Part shown: positions 35,992 through 44,768 of the stretch, in pieces
Layout: every line of letters begins with the position of its first letter
How positions within the stretch are numbered: the stretch's first letter is position 1
Assembly: GCF_007860175.1 (NCBI RefSeq)
Contig: NZ_SJPX01000006.1
Location: 684,074-748,073, forward strand
DNA from: Rubripirellula reticaptiva
GTDB taxonomy: Bacteria > Planctomycetota > Planctomycetia > Pirellulales > Pirellulaceae
Reading direction: 5' to 3'
DNA: 64,000 bases
Made by a program: the position numbers and the translations under genes
Notes under the pieces: generated by a model
The model's input: the letters and a program-made list of their open reading frames with translations, nothing else
What the model was told of the DNA's origin: nothing
The model's database searches: none

Positions 35992-37230
35992 ATGCGTATC
36001 AAGCTAGCCCTAACGGTCATCGTCGCGATCGCCTCGCTGTCGGTGGCAGGCGTTGGCAGGCTGAAAGAAACCTACAACGATCACTTCGGTTCGCAAGCAT
36101 CATCTGGTGAAAACGCCGACGAAGCACTTGAACTCGCGGAGGTCTCTGAACATCACCTTGAAACCCAGGGTAACGCCGATCATCACGCAGTCGCTGAACA
36201 CGGCGGGGGCGAACATCACGCCGAGCATAAGATCGTCGTCACCAGTCCGGTGTCGACGGATGTGACGTTGACACAACAATACGTTTGCCAAATTCACTCT
36301 CGTCGCCACATCGAAATCTGCGCACTCGAAGGCGGCTATTTGAACGAGATCGGAGTGGGCGAAGGACAAACCGTAAAAAAGGGTCAGTCGTTGTTTCGCA
36401 TCTTGCCGACTTTGTACGAAGCACGACTGGACGCCGACATGGCCGAAGCCCAACTGGCCGAAGTCGAATACAGCAACACACAAAGTTTAGTCCAGCAGAA
36501 CATCGTTTCGGAACAAGAACTGAAACTCGCAAAGGCAAAACTCGCAAAAGCGCTCGCCAAGGTCAAATTGGCCCAAGCCGAAATGAATTTTGCTGACATC
36601 AAGGCACCGTTCGATGGCATCGTCGACCGCTTGCACGAACAAGAGGGCAGCCTTGTCGAAGAGGGCGCGATGTTGACGACCATGTCCGACAACAGCGTGA
36701 TGTGGGTCTACTTCAACGTCCCCGAGGCTCGCTATCTGGAATACCAAGCTGCGTTGAATGCGGGACAGGACCGAGACAGCCTAAACGTGCAGTTGAAACT
36801 AGCGAACCACCAAATCTTCAATCAACCCGGCAAGATCGGAGCCATCGAAGCCGACTTCAACAACGAAACCGGCAACATCGCATTCCGCGCCGACTTCCAA
36901 AACTCTGAAGGTCTGCTGCGCCACGGCCAAACCGGAACGATCTTGATTCACAAAATTGAAAACGATGCGATCGTAATTCCGCAACGAGCGACGTATGAAA
37001 TTTTGGCAAAGAAGTATGCCTATGTCGTCGGTGAAGACAACGTGGTTCATCAACGCGAGATCGTTGTCAAAAACGAAAAGGACGACATCTTCATTTTGTC
37101 CGAAGGACTCGCAGCAGGCGAAAAGATTGTGCTCGAAGGCATTCGCCAAGTTCGCGACGGCGAAAAGATCGAGTACGAGTTTGCCGAGCCTGAAACCGTG
37201 CTCGCCAATCTTAAGAATCACGCGGAATAA
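35992..37230 (+). CDS. RND periplasmic adaptor (AcrA type)
   Basis: A 412-residue membrane fusion protein. A single N-terminal hydrophobic segment (IKLALTVIVAIASLSVAG) acts as signal or anchor. A His/Glu-rich stretch follows at residues 45-80 (HHLETQGNADHHAVAEHGG), then the lipoyl half, a helical hairpin (AKAKLAKALAKVKLAQAEMNFADIKAPFDG-like region) and the beta-barrel with YFNVPEARYLEY. The His-rich stretch is unusual and could bind metal. ACAGGA lies 11 bases before the ATG. The pump gene starts 63 bases downstream. Confidence 0.9.
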   Translation: MRIKLALTVIVAIASLSVAGVGRLKETYNDHFGSQASSGENADEALELAEVSEHHLETQGNADHHAVAEHGGGEHHAEHKIVVTSPVSTDVTLTQQYVCQIHSRRHIEICALEGGYLNEIGVGEGQTVKKGQSLFRILPTLYEARLDADMAEAQLAEVEYSNTQSLVQQNIVSEQELKLAKAKLAKALAKVKLAQAEMNFADIKAPFDGIVDRLHEQEGSLVEEGAMLTTMSDNSVMWVYFNVPEARYLEYQAALNAGQDRDSLNVQLKLANHQIFNQPGKIGAIEADFNNETGNIAFRADFQNSEGLLRHGQTGTILIHKIENDAIVIPQRATYEILAKKYAYVVGEDNVVHQREIVVKNEKDDIFILSEGLAAGEKIVLEGIRQVRDGEKIEYEFAEPETVLANLKNHAE

Positions 37231-37293
37231 CACGAACGATCACGTTCGCGAGCAAGAAGCTAACGCCACCCATCCTAAAGTAACTCTGCACCG

Positions 37294-40200
37294 ATGTTTG
37301 AAAAATTTCTAAATCGGCCCGCGTTGGCCATCGTCATTTCGCTGCTGATCCTGTTCATGGGTGGGCTGGCGATCAACGTGCTTCCGATATCGCAGTTCCC
37401 ATCGGTCGCACCGCCTAGCGTTCGCGTGTCGGTGTCCTATCCAGGTGCGAGTGCAAAGATCCTGATCGACTCGACGATGGTCATCTTAGAGCAAGCGATC
37501 AACGGCGTGCCCAACATGCGATACATGTTGAGCGACGCCACCAGCGCAGGCGAAGGAACCATCCAGATCATTTTTGAACCCGGCACTGACCCCGACGTCG
37601 CGGTCATGAACGTGAACAACCGCGTTCAGATGGTCAAGAACAATGTGCCACCGATCGTCCAGCGCGAAGGCATCATCGTCATGCAAAACATGACCAGCAT
37701 GCTGATGTACGTGAACGTGTTCAGCACCGATCCAAACGTCGACCAGAACTATCTTTACAACTATGCCACCGTCAACATTCTGAACGAAATCAAACGCATA
37801 CCAGGCGTCGGTTTCGCATCGATTCTAGGCAACCGGTCGTATGCGATGCGAGTTGAATTAGACCTAGAACGCATGCGAGCTTACGAGGTCGATGCGGAAG
37901 ACGTGATGGAAGCGCTCGCCGAACAAAGCATGATCGGCTCGCCAGGGCGACTTGGACAAGCCACCGGAACAACATCGCAAACACTTGAATACGTGCTGAC
38001 CTGGGTTGGCCGCTACACCACGCCCGAGGAATACAGCAAGATCATTTTGCGAGCAACACAGGAAGGCGAGATCCTGCGACTCGGCGATGTCGCCAAGGTC
38101 TCGCTCGGATCGTCTTTCTATGACCTCTATTCCGATATCGACGGCTTGCCCGCCGCCGCCATCGTCCTGAAACAAACTCCCGGCTCGAATGCGGCCGAAG
38201 TGATCGAGAAAGTCAAAGAGAAGGTCGCCGAGATCAAAGAGAAACAGTTTCCGCCAGGCATGGACTACGCAGTGACCTACGACGTCTCGAACTTCCTAGA
38301 CGCGTCGATTGAAAAAGTGCTTCACACTCTATTCGAAGCATTCATTTTGGTGTCCTTGGTCGTCTATCTGTTTCTTGGCGACTTTCGCAGCACCTTGATT
38401 CCGACACTAGCGGTTCCCGTTTCGCTGATCGGAACGTTCTTCTTCATGCTGATGTTTGGCATGTCAATTAACTTGATCACTCTATTCGCACTCGTGTTGG
38501 CCATCGGTGTGGTGGTCGACGACGCGATTGTCGTGGTCGAAGCAGTCCACGAGAAAATGCACGCGAAACACCTTGGCCCCTACCAGGCTACCCAAGAAGT
38601 GGTTCGCGAAATCAGCGGAGCGATCATTGCGATCACGTTGGTGATGACCGCTGTTTTCGTTCCCGTAACATTCATGACTGGCCCGGTAGGCGTGTTTTAC
38701 CGACAGTTTGCACTAACGATGGCAATGTCGATTGTCATCTCGGGGGTTGTCGCACTATCGCTGACGCCGGTGTTATGCGCGATGATCTTGAAACCGCTTG
38801 ACGACAAAGGCCAGCGAGGAATTGTCGGCGCAATCAACCGAGGCTTGGCCAAAACGACGGGGCAGTTCGCGTTTGTTTTTCGCGGTCTGTTGTGCTTGAT
38901 ACTCGGGGTGGCCGTTGGTATCGGCACCTATTATCTGCTGCATGTTGAGATCGTTCACGAAGTACTATCCGAACAAATCGAACTAGACGACACCCGCGTT
39001 CAAATCATTGCTGCTGCTGTCGCAGTGTTAGCTGCATTCTCGTTTCGAGCCATGTTCTCCGGTCACGACGGCAGCCCAAAGCGACGCAGTCCCATCGGGG
39101 TCTTTTTGCATGTGTTTGACCGCGGCGTCGAAAAGGTTACCAGCGGTTACGCCGGCATTCTTCGTCACATCATCACACGCCGACTTTTGACCATGGTTGT
39201 GATCGCCGCGTTTGGCTACGGCATCCTTGTCGTCAACAAGGTATTGCCGACTGGCTTCATTCCGCTGGAAGACCAAGGCATGATCTACGGCATCGTGCAG
39301 ACGCCGCCCGGCTCAACACTGGAATACACCAACGCAAAGTGTCATGAACTGCAAGCGATTTGCAAACAGATGGACGAGGTAACCTCGGTCTCGTCGATCG
39401 CTGGCTACGAAGTCTTGACTGAAGGGCGCGGATCAAATGCTGGCACATGCATCATTAACTTGAAACCCTGGGCTGATCGCGAGCTAACCTCGAAGCAAAT
39501 CATTGAAGAACTAGAAGAACGCGGCACTGATATCGCCAACGTAAAACTGGAATTCTTCGAACCGCCCGCCGTACCAGGCTTTGGTGCCGCAGGTGGATTC
39601 TCGGTGAATCTGCTAGATCAAACCAACAGCGGTGACTACACGGCTTTGGGAGAAGAGACCGACAAGTTCATGGAAGCGCTCGGCAAACGCCCTGAACTGA
39701 AAGGTCTGTTTACCTTCTTTGCCGCCAACTATCCCCAATACGAAATCATCATCGACAATGACGTCGCGATGCAAAAAGGCGTCTCGATCCGCGACGCCAT
39801 GGACAACTTGTCAATCGTGATCGGAAGCACGTGGGAACAGGGGTTCGTTCGCTTTGGCCAGTTTTACAAAGTCTACGTTCAAGCCGCGCCACAGTTCCGT
39901 CGCTATCCTGATGACTTGGACAACTTGTTCGTCAAAAATGATTCTGGCGAAATGGTGCCCTATTCTGCGTTCATGCGTATCGAAAAGAAGCAAGGTTTGA
40001 ACGAAATCAGTCGGTACAACTTGTATCCGACCGCACCAATCCAGGGTGCACCCGCGGCGGGATACAGCAGCGGCGAAGCAATCGCGGCAATCAAAGAAGT
40101 CGCTGCCGAAACGCTGCCGAACGGGTTCAGTATCGACTGGCAAGGTCTCGCCTATGACGAAGCAAAAGCTGGTAACACCGCCGTCTATATTTTCGCAATC

Positions 40201-40740
40201 GTGGTGATCTTTGTTTATATGGTCTTAGTCGGACAGTACGAAAGCTTCATCATCCCGCTAGCCGTGCTGGCGTCACTACCAGTCGGACTATTTGGGTCGT
40301 TCTTGTTCCTAAAGTCGATGGGGCTCGCCAACGATGTGTATTGCCAAATCGGCTTAGTGATGCTGGTCGGTTTGCTGGGCAAGAATGCGATTCTGATCAT
40401 CGAGTTTGCGGTGCAACGTCGCCAACAGGGCCTAAGCATCATGGAAGCCGGCATCGAAGGCGGGAAGCTGCGGTTTCGCCCGATTTTGATGACTTCTTTC
40501 GCGTTCATCGCCGGTCTGATCCCGTTGGTACGAGCAACTGGTCCCGGGGCGATCGGAAACCGAACAATCGGTACCACGGCAGTCGGCGGCATGTTGCTGG
40601 GGACACTTGTGGGCGTTCTGGTGATCCCAGGACTTTACTATCTGTTCGCAAAACTTGCTGATGGACGACACCTGATTCGTGACGAACACGAGGAACCGCT
40701 CAGTGAAATATTCGAGCGTCACCATGGGGACACGCACTAA
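37294..40740 (+). CDS. RND multidrug efflux pump (AcrB/HAE1 type) with extra membrane segment
   Basis: An 1148-residue RND transporter of the hydrophobe/amphiphile branch. It starts MFEKFLNRPALAIVISLLI, carries the proton-relay Asp409-Asp410 in VVVDDAIVVVE of helix 4, and has the conserved Lys in GLLGKNAILIIEFA of helix 10. Typical members have about 1040 residues. The extra length sits at about 505-605, between helix 6 and the helix before the second periplasmic loop. It contains two additional hydrophobic segments (LLCLILGVAVGIGTYYLL and VQIIAAAVAVLAAFSFRAMF). The histidine kinase gene starts 3 bases after its stop, so pump and regulator are co-expressed. Confidence 0.93.
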   Translation: MFEKFLNRPALAIVISLLILFMGGLAINVLPISQFPSVAPPSVRVSVSYPGASAKILIDSTMVILEQAINGVPNMRYMLSDATSAGEGTIQIIFEPGTDPDVAVMNVNNRVQMVKNNVPPIVQREGIIVMQNMTSMLMYVNVFSTDPNVDQNYLYNYATVNILNEIKRIPGVGFASILGNRSYAMRVELDLERMRAYEVDAEDVMEALAEQSMIGSPGRLGQATGTTSQTLEYVLTWVGRYTTPEEYSKIILRATQEGEILRLGDVAKVSLGSSFYDLYSDIDGLPAAAIVLKQTPGSNAAEVIEKVKEKVAEIKEKQFPPGMDYAVTYDVSNFLDASIEKVLHTLFEAFILVSLVVYLFLGDFRSTLIPTLAVPVSLIGTFFFMLMFGMSINLITLFALVLAIGVVVDDAIVVVEAVHEKMHAKHLGPYQATQEVVREISGAIIAITLVMTAVFVPVTFMTGPVGVFYRQFALTMAMSIVISGVVALSLTPVLCAMILKPLDDKGQRGIVGAINRGLAKTTGQFAFVFRGLLCLILGVAVGIGTYYLLHVEIVHEVLSEQIELDDTRVQIIAAAVAVLAAFSFRAMFSGHDGSPKRRSPIGVFLHVFDRGVEKVTSGYAGILRHIITRRLLTMVVIAAFGYGILVVNKVLPTGFIPLEDQGMIYGIVQTPPGSTLEYTNAKCHELQAICKQMDEVTSVSSIAGYEVLTEGRGSNAGTCIINLKPWADRELTSKQIIEELEERGTDIANVKLEFFEPPAVPGFGAAGGFSVNLLDQTNSGDYTALGEETDKFMEALGKRPELKGLFTFFAANYPQYEIIIDNDVAMQKGVSIRDAMDNLSIVIGSTWEQGFVRFGQFYKVYVQAAPQFRRYPDDLDNLFVKNDSGEMVPYSAFMRIEKKQGLNEISRYNLYPTAPIQGAPAAGYSSGEAIAAIKEVAAETLPNGFSIDWQGLAYDEAKAGNTAVYIFAIVVIFVYMVLVGQYESFIIPLAVLASLPVGLFGSFLFLKSMGLANDVYCQIGLVMLVGLLGKNAILIIEFAVQRRQQGLSIMEAGIEGGKLRFRPILMTSFAFIAGLIPLVRATGPGAIGNRTIGTTAVGGMLLGTLVGVLVIPGLYYLFAKLADGRHLIRDEHEEPLSEIFERHHGDTH

Positions 40741-40742
40741 CC

Positions 40743-42197
40743 ATGTTTCGCAATCAGACAACCGAAATCGGAAAGAACTATCGGGTAGCCGTGATCGGTT
40801 TGTCTTTGCTAAGCGCAGCGGCCCTAGCAATCACCCTATGGATGCTAACCGACCTGACCAAGGAGCAATCAGTTGTCGACAGTCTGATGAAAGAGTTGCC
40901 AACTGGCGAAAGGGGGCCTGCCGAATATTTGGCAGGCGAGTTGAAGTGGCAGTTTCGTTTGACGATCTTGGTCGTCATAAACGTCACCGTCGCCGGAATC
41001 GCTGTCATCTTGTTGTGGCGTGCCTACCATGCTTCGCAAGCGTCACTACGCGATTTTAAAGCGCTCGCCAGCGATGTGATCAGCGGGATGGACCTTGGCG
41101 TGATTACAACAGACTTGGCTGGATACGTCACCAGCATCAATCAGCGTGGCATCGAACTGCTTGAACTTGATTCAGACTGCGTCGGCGACTCAATCGCAGG
41201 TTTCAAGACCGTTGCCCTAAACGAGTTCCGCGATGACTGGATGGCGGAACGATCGACTGAAATGTTTCGGGATCTTTCCGTCGAAATCGACGGTGGTACT
41301 CGCCGGCTTCGTACCTTCTGTCAAACGTTGAACGATCACGAAGGAAACGAAGTTGGAAATGTGATTCAACTTCGCGACGTCACCGAGCGATTTTTAATCG
41401 AACAACGAATGCGACGGATGGAGCGTTACATGGGGCTAGGTTCGCTCGCTGGTGGTCTGCACCACGAGATCAAGAACCCGCTAGCTGCATTGTCGCTGCA
41501 CGTTCAGCTGCTAGAAGAACAACTCGAATCAGATGGAACCTCGGACGAGAATCGACAGATGCTTGGCGTCATCCGGACCGAAGTAACGCGGATCGGCGGA
41601 GTTTTAGAAAGCTTTCGCGATTTCGCGGCAATTGACAGTCTCCATTCGATCCGAGTGGATATCGCCGAAATGCTAAAGCAACAAGTTGAATTGATGCGAC
41701 TACAAACTCATCAGCAAAATATATTGGTCGTTTTGAATACAGGCGAAGGTGAAACGACGTTGGAGGCTGACCAGACGCGTCTAGAACAAGTTTTTTTAAA
41801 CCTATTCATTAACGCGACGGAGGCGATGCCGGAGGGTGGACAACTGACAATTTCAATCGATCACATCGACGAATCGTTGCGGATTAACTTTGCAGATACT
41901 GGAAATGGCATTCCAGCAAGCCTAGCCGACAAGATCCTCGACCCCTATTTCACAACCAAAGATCACGGCACCGGATTGGGATTGGCACTCTGTGACAAGA
42001 TCGTGCGGCAACACCAGGGAACACTTGATTTTTATAGTTCCGCAAACGGAACGACGTTTGAAGTCACATTACCATTCGAGTCTCAAGCCAACGTTTCGTC
42101 GGGTGATTTGCTTGACCAAGCAGAGAGCCCAATGGACTTCCAAACGTTGCCAACACGTTCACCAGACGCTCAGTTGGGCGTGATACAAGCCCATTAG
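40743..42197 (+). CDS. Membrane sensor histidine kinase with PAS domain
   Basis: A 484-residue kinase. Two transmembrane helices (about 13-36 and 72-93) enclose a short periplasmic loop of 35 residues. A PAS-like domain (about 105-215) is followed by the H-box with His241 in GGLHHEIKNPLAAL and a HATPase domain with N-box (NLFINATEAMPEGG), FADTGNGI, DPYFTTK and GTGLGLAL. The layout matches NtrB/AtoS-type kinases that partner NtrC-type regulators. It sits 3 bases after the RND pump and 8 bases before the regulator gene. It probably senses envelope or efflux-related stress. Confidence 0.92.
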   Translation: MFRNQTTEIGKNYRVAVIGLSLLSAAALAITLWMLTDLTKEQSVVDSLMKELPTGERGPAEYLAGELKWQFRLTILVVINVTVAGIAVILLWRAYHASQASLRDFKALASDVISGMDLGVITTDLAGYVTSINQRGIELLELDSDCVGDSIAGFKTVALNEFRDDWMAERSTEMFRDLSVEIDGGTRRLRTFCQTLNDHEGNEVGNVIQLRDVTERFLIEQRMRRMERYMGLGSLAGGLHHEIKNPLAALSLHVQLLEEQLESDGTSDENRQMLGVIRTEVTRIGGVLESFRDFAAIDSLHSIRVDIAEMLKQQVELMRLQTHQQNILVVLNTGEGETTLEADQTRLEQVFLNLFINATEAMPEGGQLTISIDHIDESLRINFADTGNGIPASLADKILDPYFTTKDHGTGLGLALCDKIVRQHQGTLDFYSSANGTTFEVTLPFESQANVSSGDLLDQAESPMDFQTLPTRSPDAQLGVIQAH

Positions 42198-42205
42198 AAG
42201 TAAAC

Positions 42206-43564
42206 ATGAATAGCAATTTCAATGTCCTGATCGTTGACGACGAACCCAACATCCGTTCGGGACTCGCTAAAGGTCTGTCCAAGCTAGCCAACCAAATCGA
42301 CACAGCCGGAACGGTCAATGAAGGACTCGACAAGTTTGACGCAGGCGACTTTCAGCTCGTCATCGCCGACGTGCGAATGCCTGGTGATCGAGATGGTTTG
42401 GATCTAATTTCGCTGGTCAAGCAACGAAGTCCAGGGACAACCACCATCGTGATCACGGCTCACGGCAGTATGGAAACGGCTGTCGATGCGATGCGCCGTG
42501 GTGCGTTTGACTTCATCAGCAAGCCGGTCGACTTGAACCTGATAAGGGAACAGGTCAGCCGAGCTGCCGCCCACCACCGGCTTAAGAATGAAAACCACGA
42601 GCTGAAAGAAAAACTAGCTGCCGCAGGCGAGATCAGCGGAATCATTGGCAACAGCCAAGCGATCCAAGAGTTACTGGTGCAGATTCGCCAAGTCGCCTCG
42701 ACTGATGCCACCGTCATGATCCAGGGCGAAAGCGGTACGGGCAAGGAACTGATTGCTCGAGCGATTCATGACCAAAGCAACCGGGCGTCCAATCCGTTCA
42801 TCGCAGTGAACCTTGGTGCGTTGCCTGAATCGCTATTGGAAAGCGAGCTATTTGGTCACGAACAGGGTTCGTTTACCGGTGCTTCGCGTCAGAAACCCGG
42901 CTGTTTTGAACAAGCAATCGGCGGCACTCTCTTTCTCGACGAGATCACCGAAATTCCTGCCAAGAGCCAAGTCGATCTGCTTCGCGTGTTGGAATCCCAG
43001 CGATACTTGCGGGTGGGCGGTGAAGCTGAATTGCAATCGGATGCAAGAATCGTGTCAGCGACAAACCGCGACGTGTCGCAGATGCTCGCCGAAGGAACGT
43101 TTCGCGAAGACCTTTACTATCGCTTGAACATCGTACCGATTCACGTTCCGCCGCTCAGGTCGCGTCGTGGCGACGTGCCCCTGTTGGTGGAATACTTTCT
43201 AGAACACTTTCAAAAACGTCACGGCCGACCGCCCAAGGCATTTGACTCTGACGCGATGCAGTTACTAATCAACGCCCGATGGCCCGGAAATGTTCGCCAA
43301 CTAAGAAACGTAATTGAACGTGTCGTCGTGACGTCAACGAGCGACAAGATCGGAATCCGTGACCTACCGGACGATCTACCCCAAGGCGAAGTATCGTTAA
43401 ATCACCCCGTTCGAACGCTTGCCGAAATCACCGAAGCAGCGGAAAAATCAGGTATCGAATCTGCGTTAGCGGCAAACGACTACCATCGCGAGCTAACGGC
43501 TAAATCGCTTTGCATCAGTGTCCGTACCTTGCACTACAAAATGAACAAATACGACCTTCACTAA
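42206..43564 (+). CDS. Sigma-54-dependent response regulator, NtrC type
   Basis: A 452-residue activator. The receiver domain has Asp55 in VIADVRMPG. The AAA+ domain has Walker A GESGTGKE (174-181), Walker B GGTLFLDEITE and an arginine-rich sensor region. A C-terminal Fis-type helix-turn-helix ends with RELTAKSLCISVRTLHYKMNKY. The sigma-54 contact loop reads GSFTGA (221-226) in place of the usual GAFTGA; Ser at this position occurs in natural activators, but it can alter contact with RpoN. The gene lies in the RND operon, 15 bases before the EIIA-like gene. It is the likely activator of the sigma-54 site at 35894. Confidence 0.92.
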   Translation: MNSNFNVLIVDDEPNIRSGLAKGLSKLANQIDTAGTVNEGLDKFDAGDFQLVIADVRMPGDRDGLDLISLVKQRSPGTTTIVITAHGSMETAVDAMRRGAFDFISKPVDLNLIREQVSRAAAHHRLKNENHELKEKLAAAGEISGIIGNSQAIQELLVQIRQVASTDATVMIQGESGTGKELIARAIHDQSNRASNPFIAVNLGALPESLLESELFGHEQGSFTGASRQKPGCFEQAIGGTLFLDEITEIPAKSQVDLLRVLESQRYLRVGGEAELQSDARIVSATNRDVSQMLAEGTFREDLYYRLNIVPIHVPPLRSRRGDVPLLVEYFLEHFQKRHGRPPKAFDSDAMQLLINARWPGNVRQLRNVIERVVVTSTSDKIGIRDLPDDLPQGEVSLNHPVRTLAEITEAAEKSGIESALAANDYHRELTAKSLCISVRTLHYKMNKYDLH

Positions 43565-43579
43565 GAACCGGTGAACGCA

Positions 43580-44101
43580 ATGACTGTCTCGACCGTTCCT
43601 GCCAACGATCGCAACCATCCATCGATCGCACCTGACCTTTCGTTCGCAAGTGTCTTTCACGCCGATACCGTCATGGTTCTCGGCGAACGGGAAACCAAGC
43701 TATCCGTCGTCGCGAAGTTGGTCCAACGGCTATCGAATACCGGCCGGCTGGGCGTAAACCAAACCAACGAGATCATTCACCGTATTACGTTTCGCGAAAG
43801 CCTAGCGTCGACCGCATTTGGCCGCGGACTCGCGTTTCCCCATCTTCGGACTCCGCATGTCAAAAACTTCATTGGCTCGATCGCCATCCTGCCGTCAGGC
43901 GTCCCCTTCGATTCCAACGATGGCGCAGAAACCAAACTCGTCTTCTTGACACTGTCGCCTTACGCCAGCCGCGAGCACCATACCCAATTGCTCAGCCGTC
44001 TGGTCAGTCTGCTTAGCAATAAAGCCGCAGCAGTTCAGTTGATCAAGAACGAAAACGCAACCGCATTCCACCGCACACTTTGCCGCTTTGACGCTCGCTA
44101 A
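43580..44101 (+). CDS. PTS EIIA-Ntr-like regulatory protein
   Basis: A 173-residue protein with a PTS EIIA type-2 fold from about residue 25. The phospho-acceptor is probably His88 in GRGLAFPHLRTPHV, matching the AxPH region of EIIA-Fru and EIIA-Ntr. The preceding FRESLASTAF is also typical. ATG 43580 with GGTGA upstream is preferred over GTG 43571. EIIA-Ntr (PtsN) proteins in other bacteria are linked to rpoN and regulate transport and envelope functions. As the last gene of a sigma-54-type operon with a pump and two-component pair, it may feed phosphorylation state into the same control. Confidence 0.82.
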   Translation: MTVSTVPANDRNHPSIAPDLSFASVFHADTVMVLGERETKLSVVAKLVQRLSNTGRLGVNQTNEIIHRITFRESLASTAFGRGLAFPHLRTPHVKNFIGSIAILPSGVPFDSNDGAETKLVFLTLSPYASREHHTQLLSRLVSLLSNKAAAVQLIKNENATAFHRTLCRFDAR

Positions 44102-44444
44102 AATCGTGTCGCAATCCAAAACAAACGGCATCCGTTGGGGCAGCTGGTTTGGTCTTCCGATTATTACCTCGGACAAATCAGAACCGCACAAAGCCAACGC
44201 GTAGCAGTTCAAAGCAGAAAGAAACGGCCAAAGAATCGCGTCAGGATTTACGGCACCCATCCCACGCCGGTCGTCAATCAAGCCGCCGTTGCGATGAAGG
44301 TAACCACACTGGACATCGGATCCAGGAACTGTATTTGCAACGCATTGCCAAGTCCGTGCCAGCAGACGGAGTAACGGCAATTTGCCAACACGCAAGCAAA
44401 ACGATTGACGTTGCGATCGAAAAACGGGCGAGGTTGAGCCCCGG

Positions 44445-44489
44445 TGCATCTTATCGTTGCATCCTATCCGTGCAACCTATCGGTGCGAA
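44445..44489. repeat. 13-base tandem repeat, about 3.5 copies
   Basis: Units begin at 44445, 44458, 44471 and 44484 with the pattern TGCAtCcTATCsg (TGCATCTTATCGT, TGCATCCTATCCG, TGCAACCTATCGG, then a partial). The 13-base period is not helical. It may be a variable repeat or binding array upstream of the flavohemoglobin gene. Confidence 0.5.
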
Positions 44490-44625
44490 TGCATTGAACA
44501 CATGCAAACTCGTTATCGCGCAGGCGGCTTTGCCAAGCATTTACAGCAATTAGCTCGCATTCGGCTTTATGGGAACAGGTCTCAAGCTCTGCCCGTTTGA
44601 ACCAAAACTTGCCCTGCACCCAAAA

Positions 44626-44657
44626 GTGTACCTTGACGTACACATTAGGAAGTGTAC
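44626..44657. promoter_or_regulatory. Operator of three GTGTAC half-sites before hmp
   Basis: GTGTAC (44626-44631), GTACAC (44638-44643) and GTGTAC (44652-44657) alternate in orientation with 6- and 8-base spacers. They form two overlapping palindromes that share the middle half-site. The position before a nitric-oxide-detoxifying gene suggests a NO- or redox-responsive repressor or activator. The sequence does not match the classic NsrR or NorR sites I know. Confidence 0.6.
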
Positions 44658-44768
44658 GTTCTGGTGCAGATCGCATCCCGTCGACAAACTTCGTCGAATC
44701 TGGGATTCCGATGCCCCAATGCCAAAAGTCTGGCAACTTCGGCTACTAATAACCAGGAAACAACCGAC

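Larger units (their letters stand above)
44102..44768. other. Leader and promoter region of the flavohemoglobin gene
   Basis: A 667-base stretch without a convincing gene; frames at 44135-44374 and 44149-44553 lack leaders or known domains. It contains a short 13-base tandem repeat at 44445-44489 and a strong palindromic operator cluster at 44626-44657, about 110 bases before the flavohemoglobin ATG. Confidence 0.5.
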
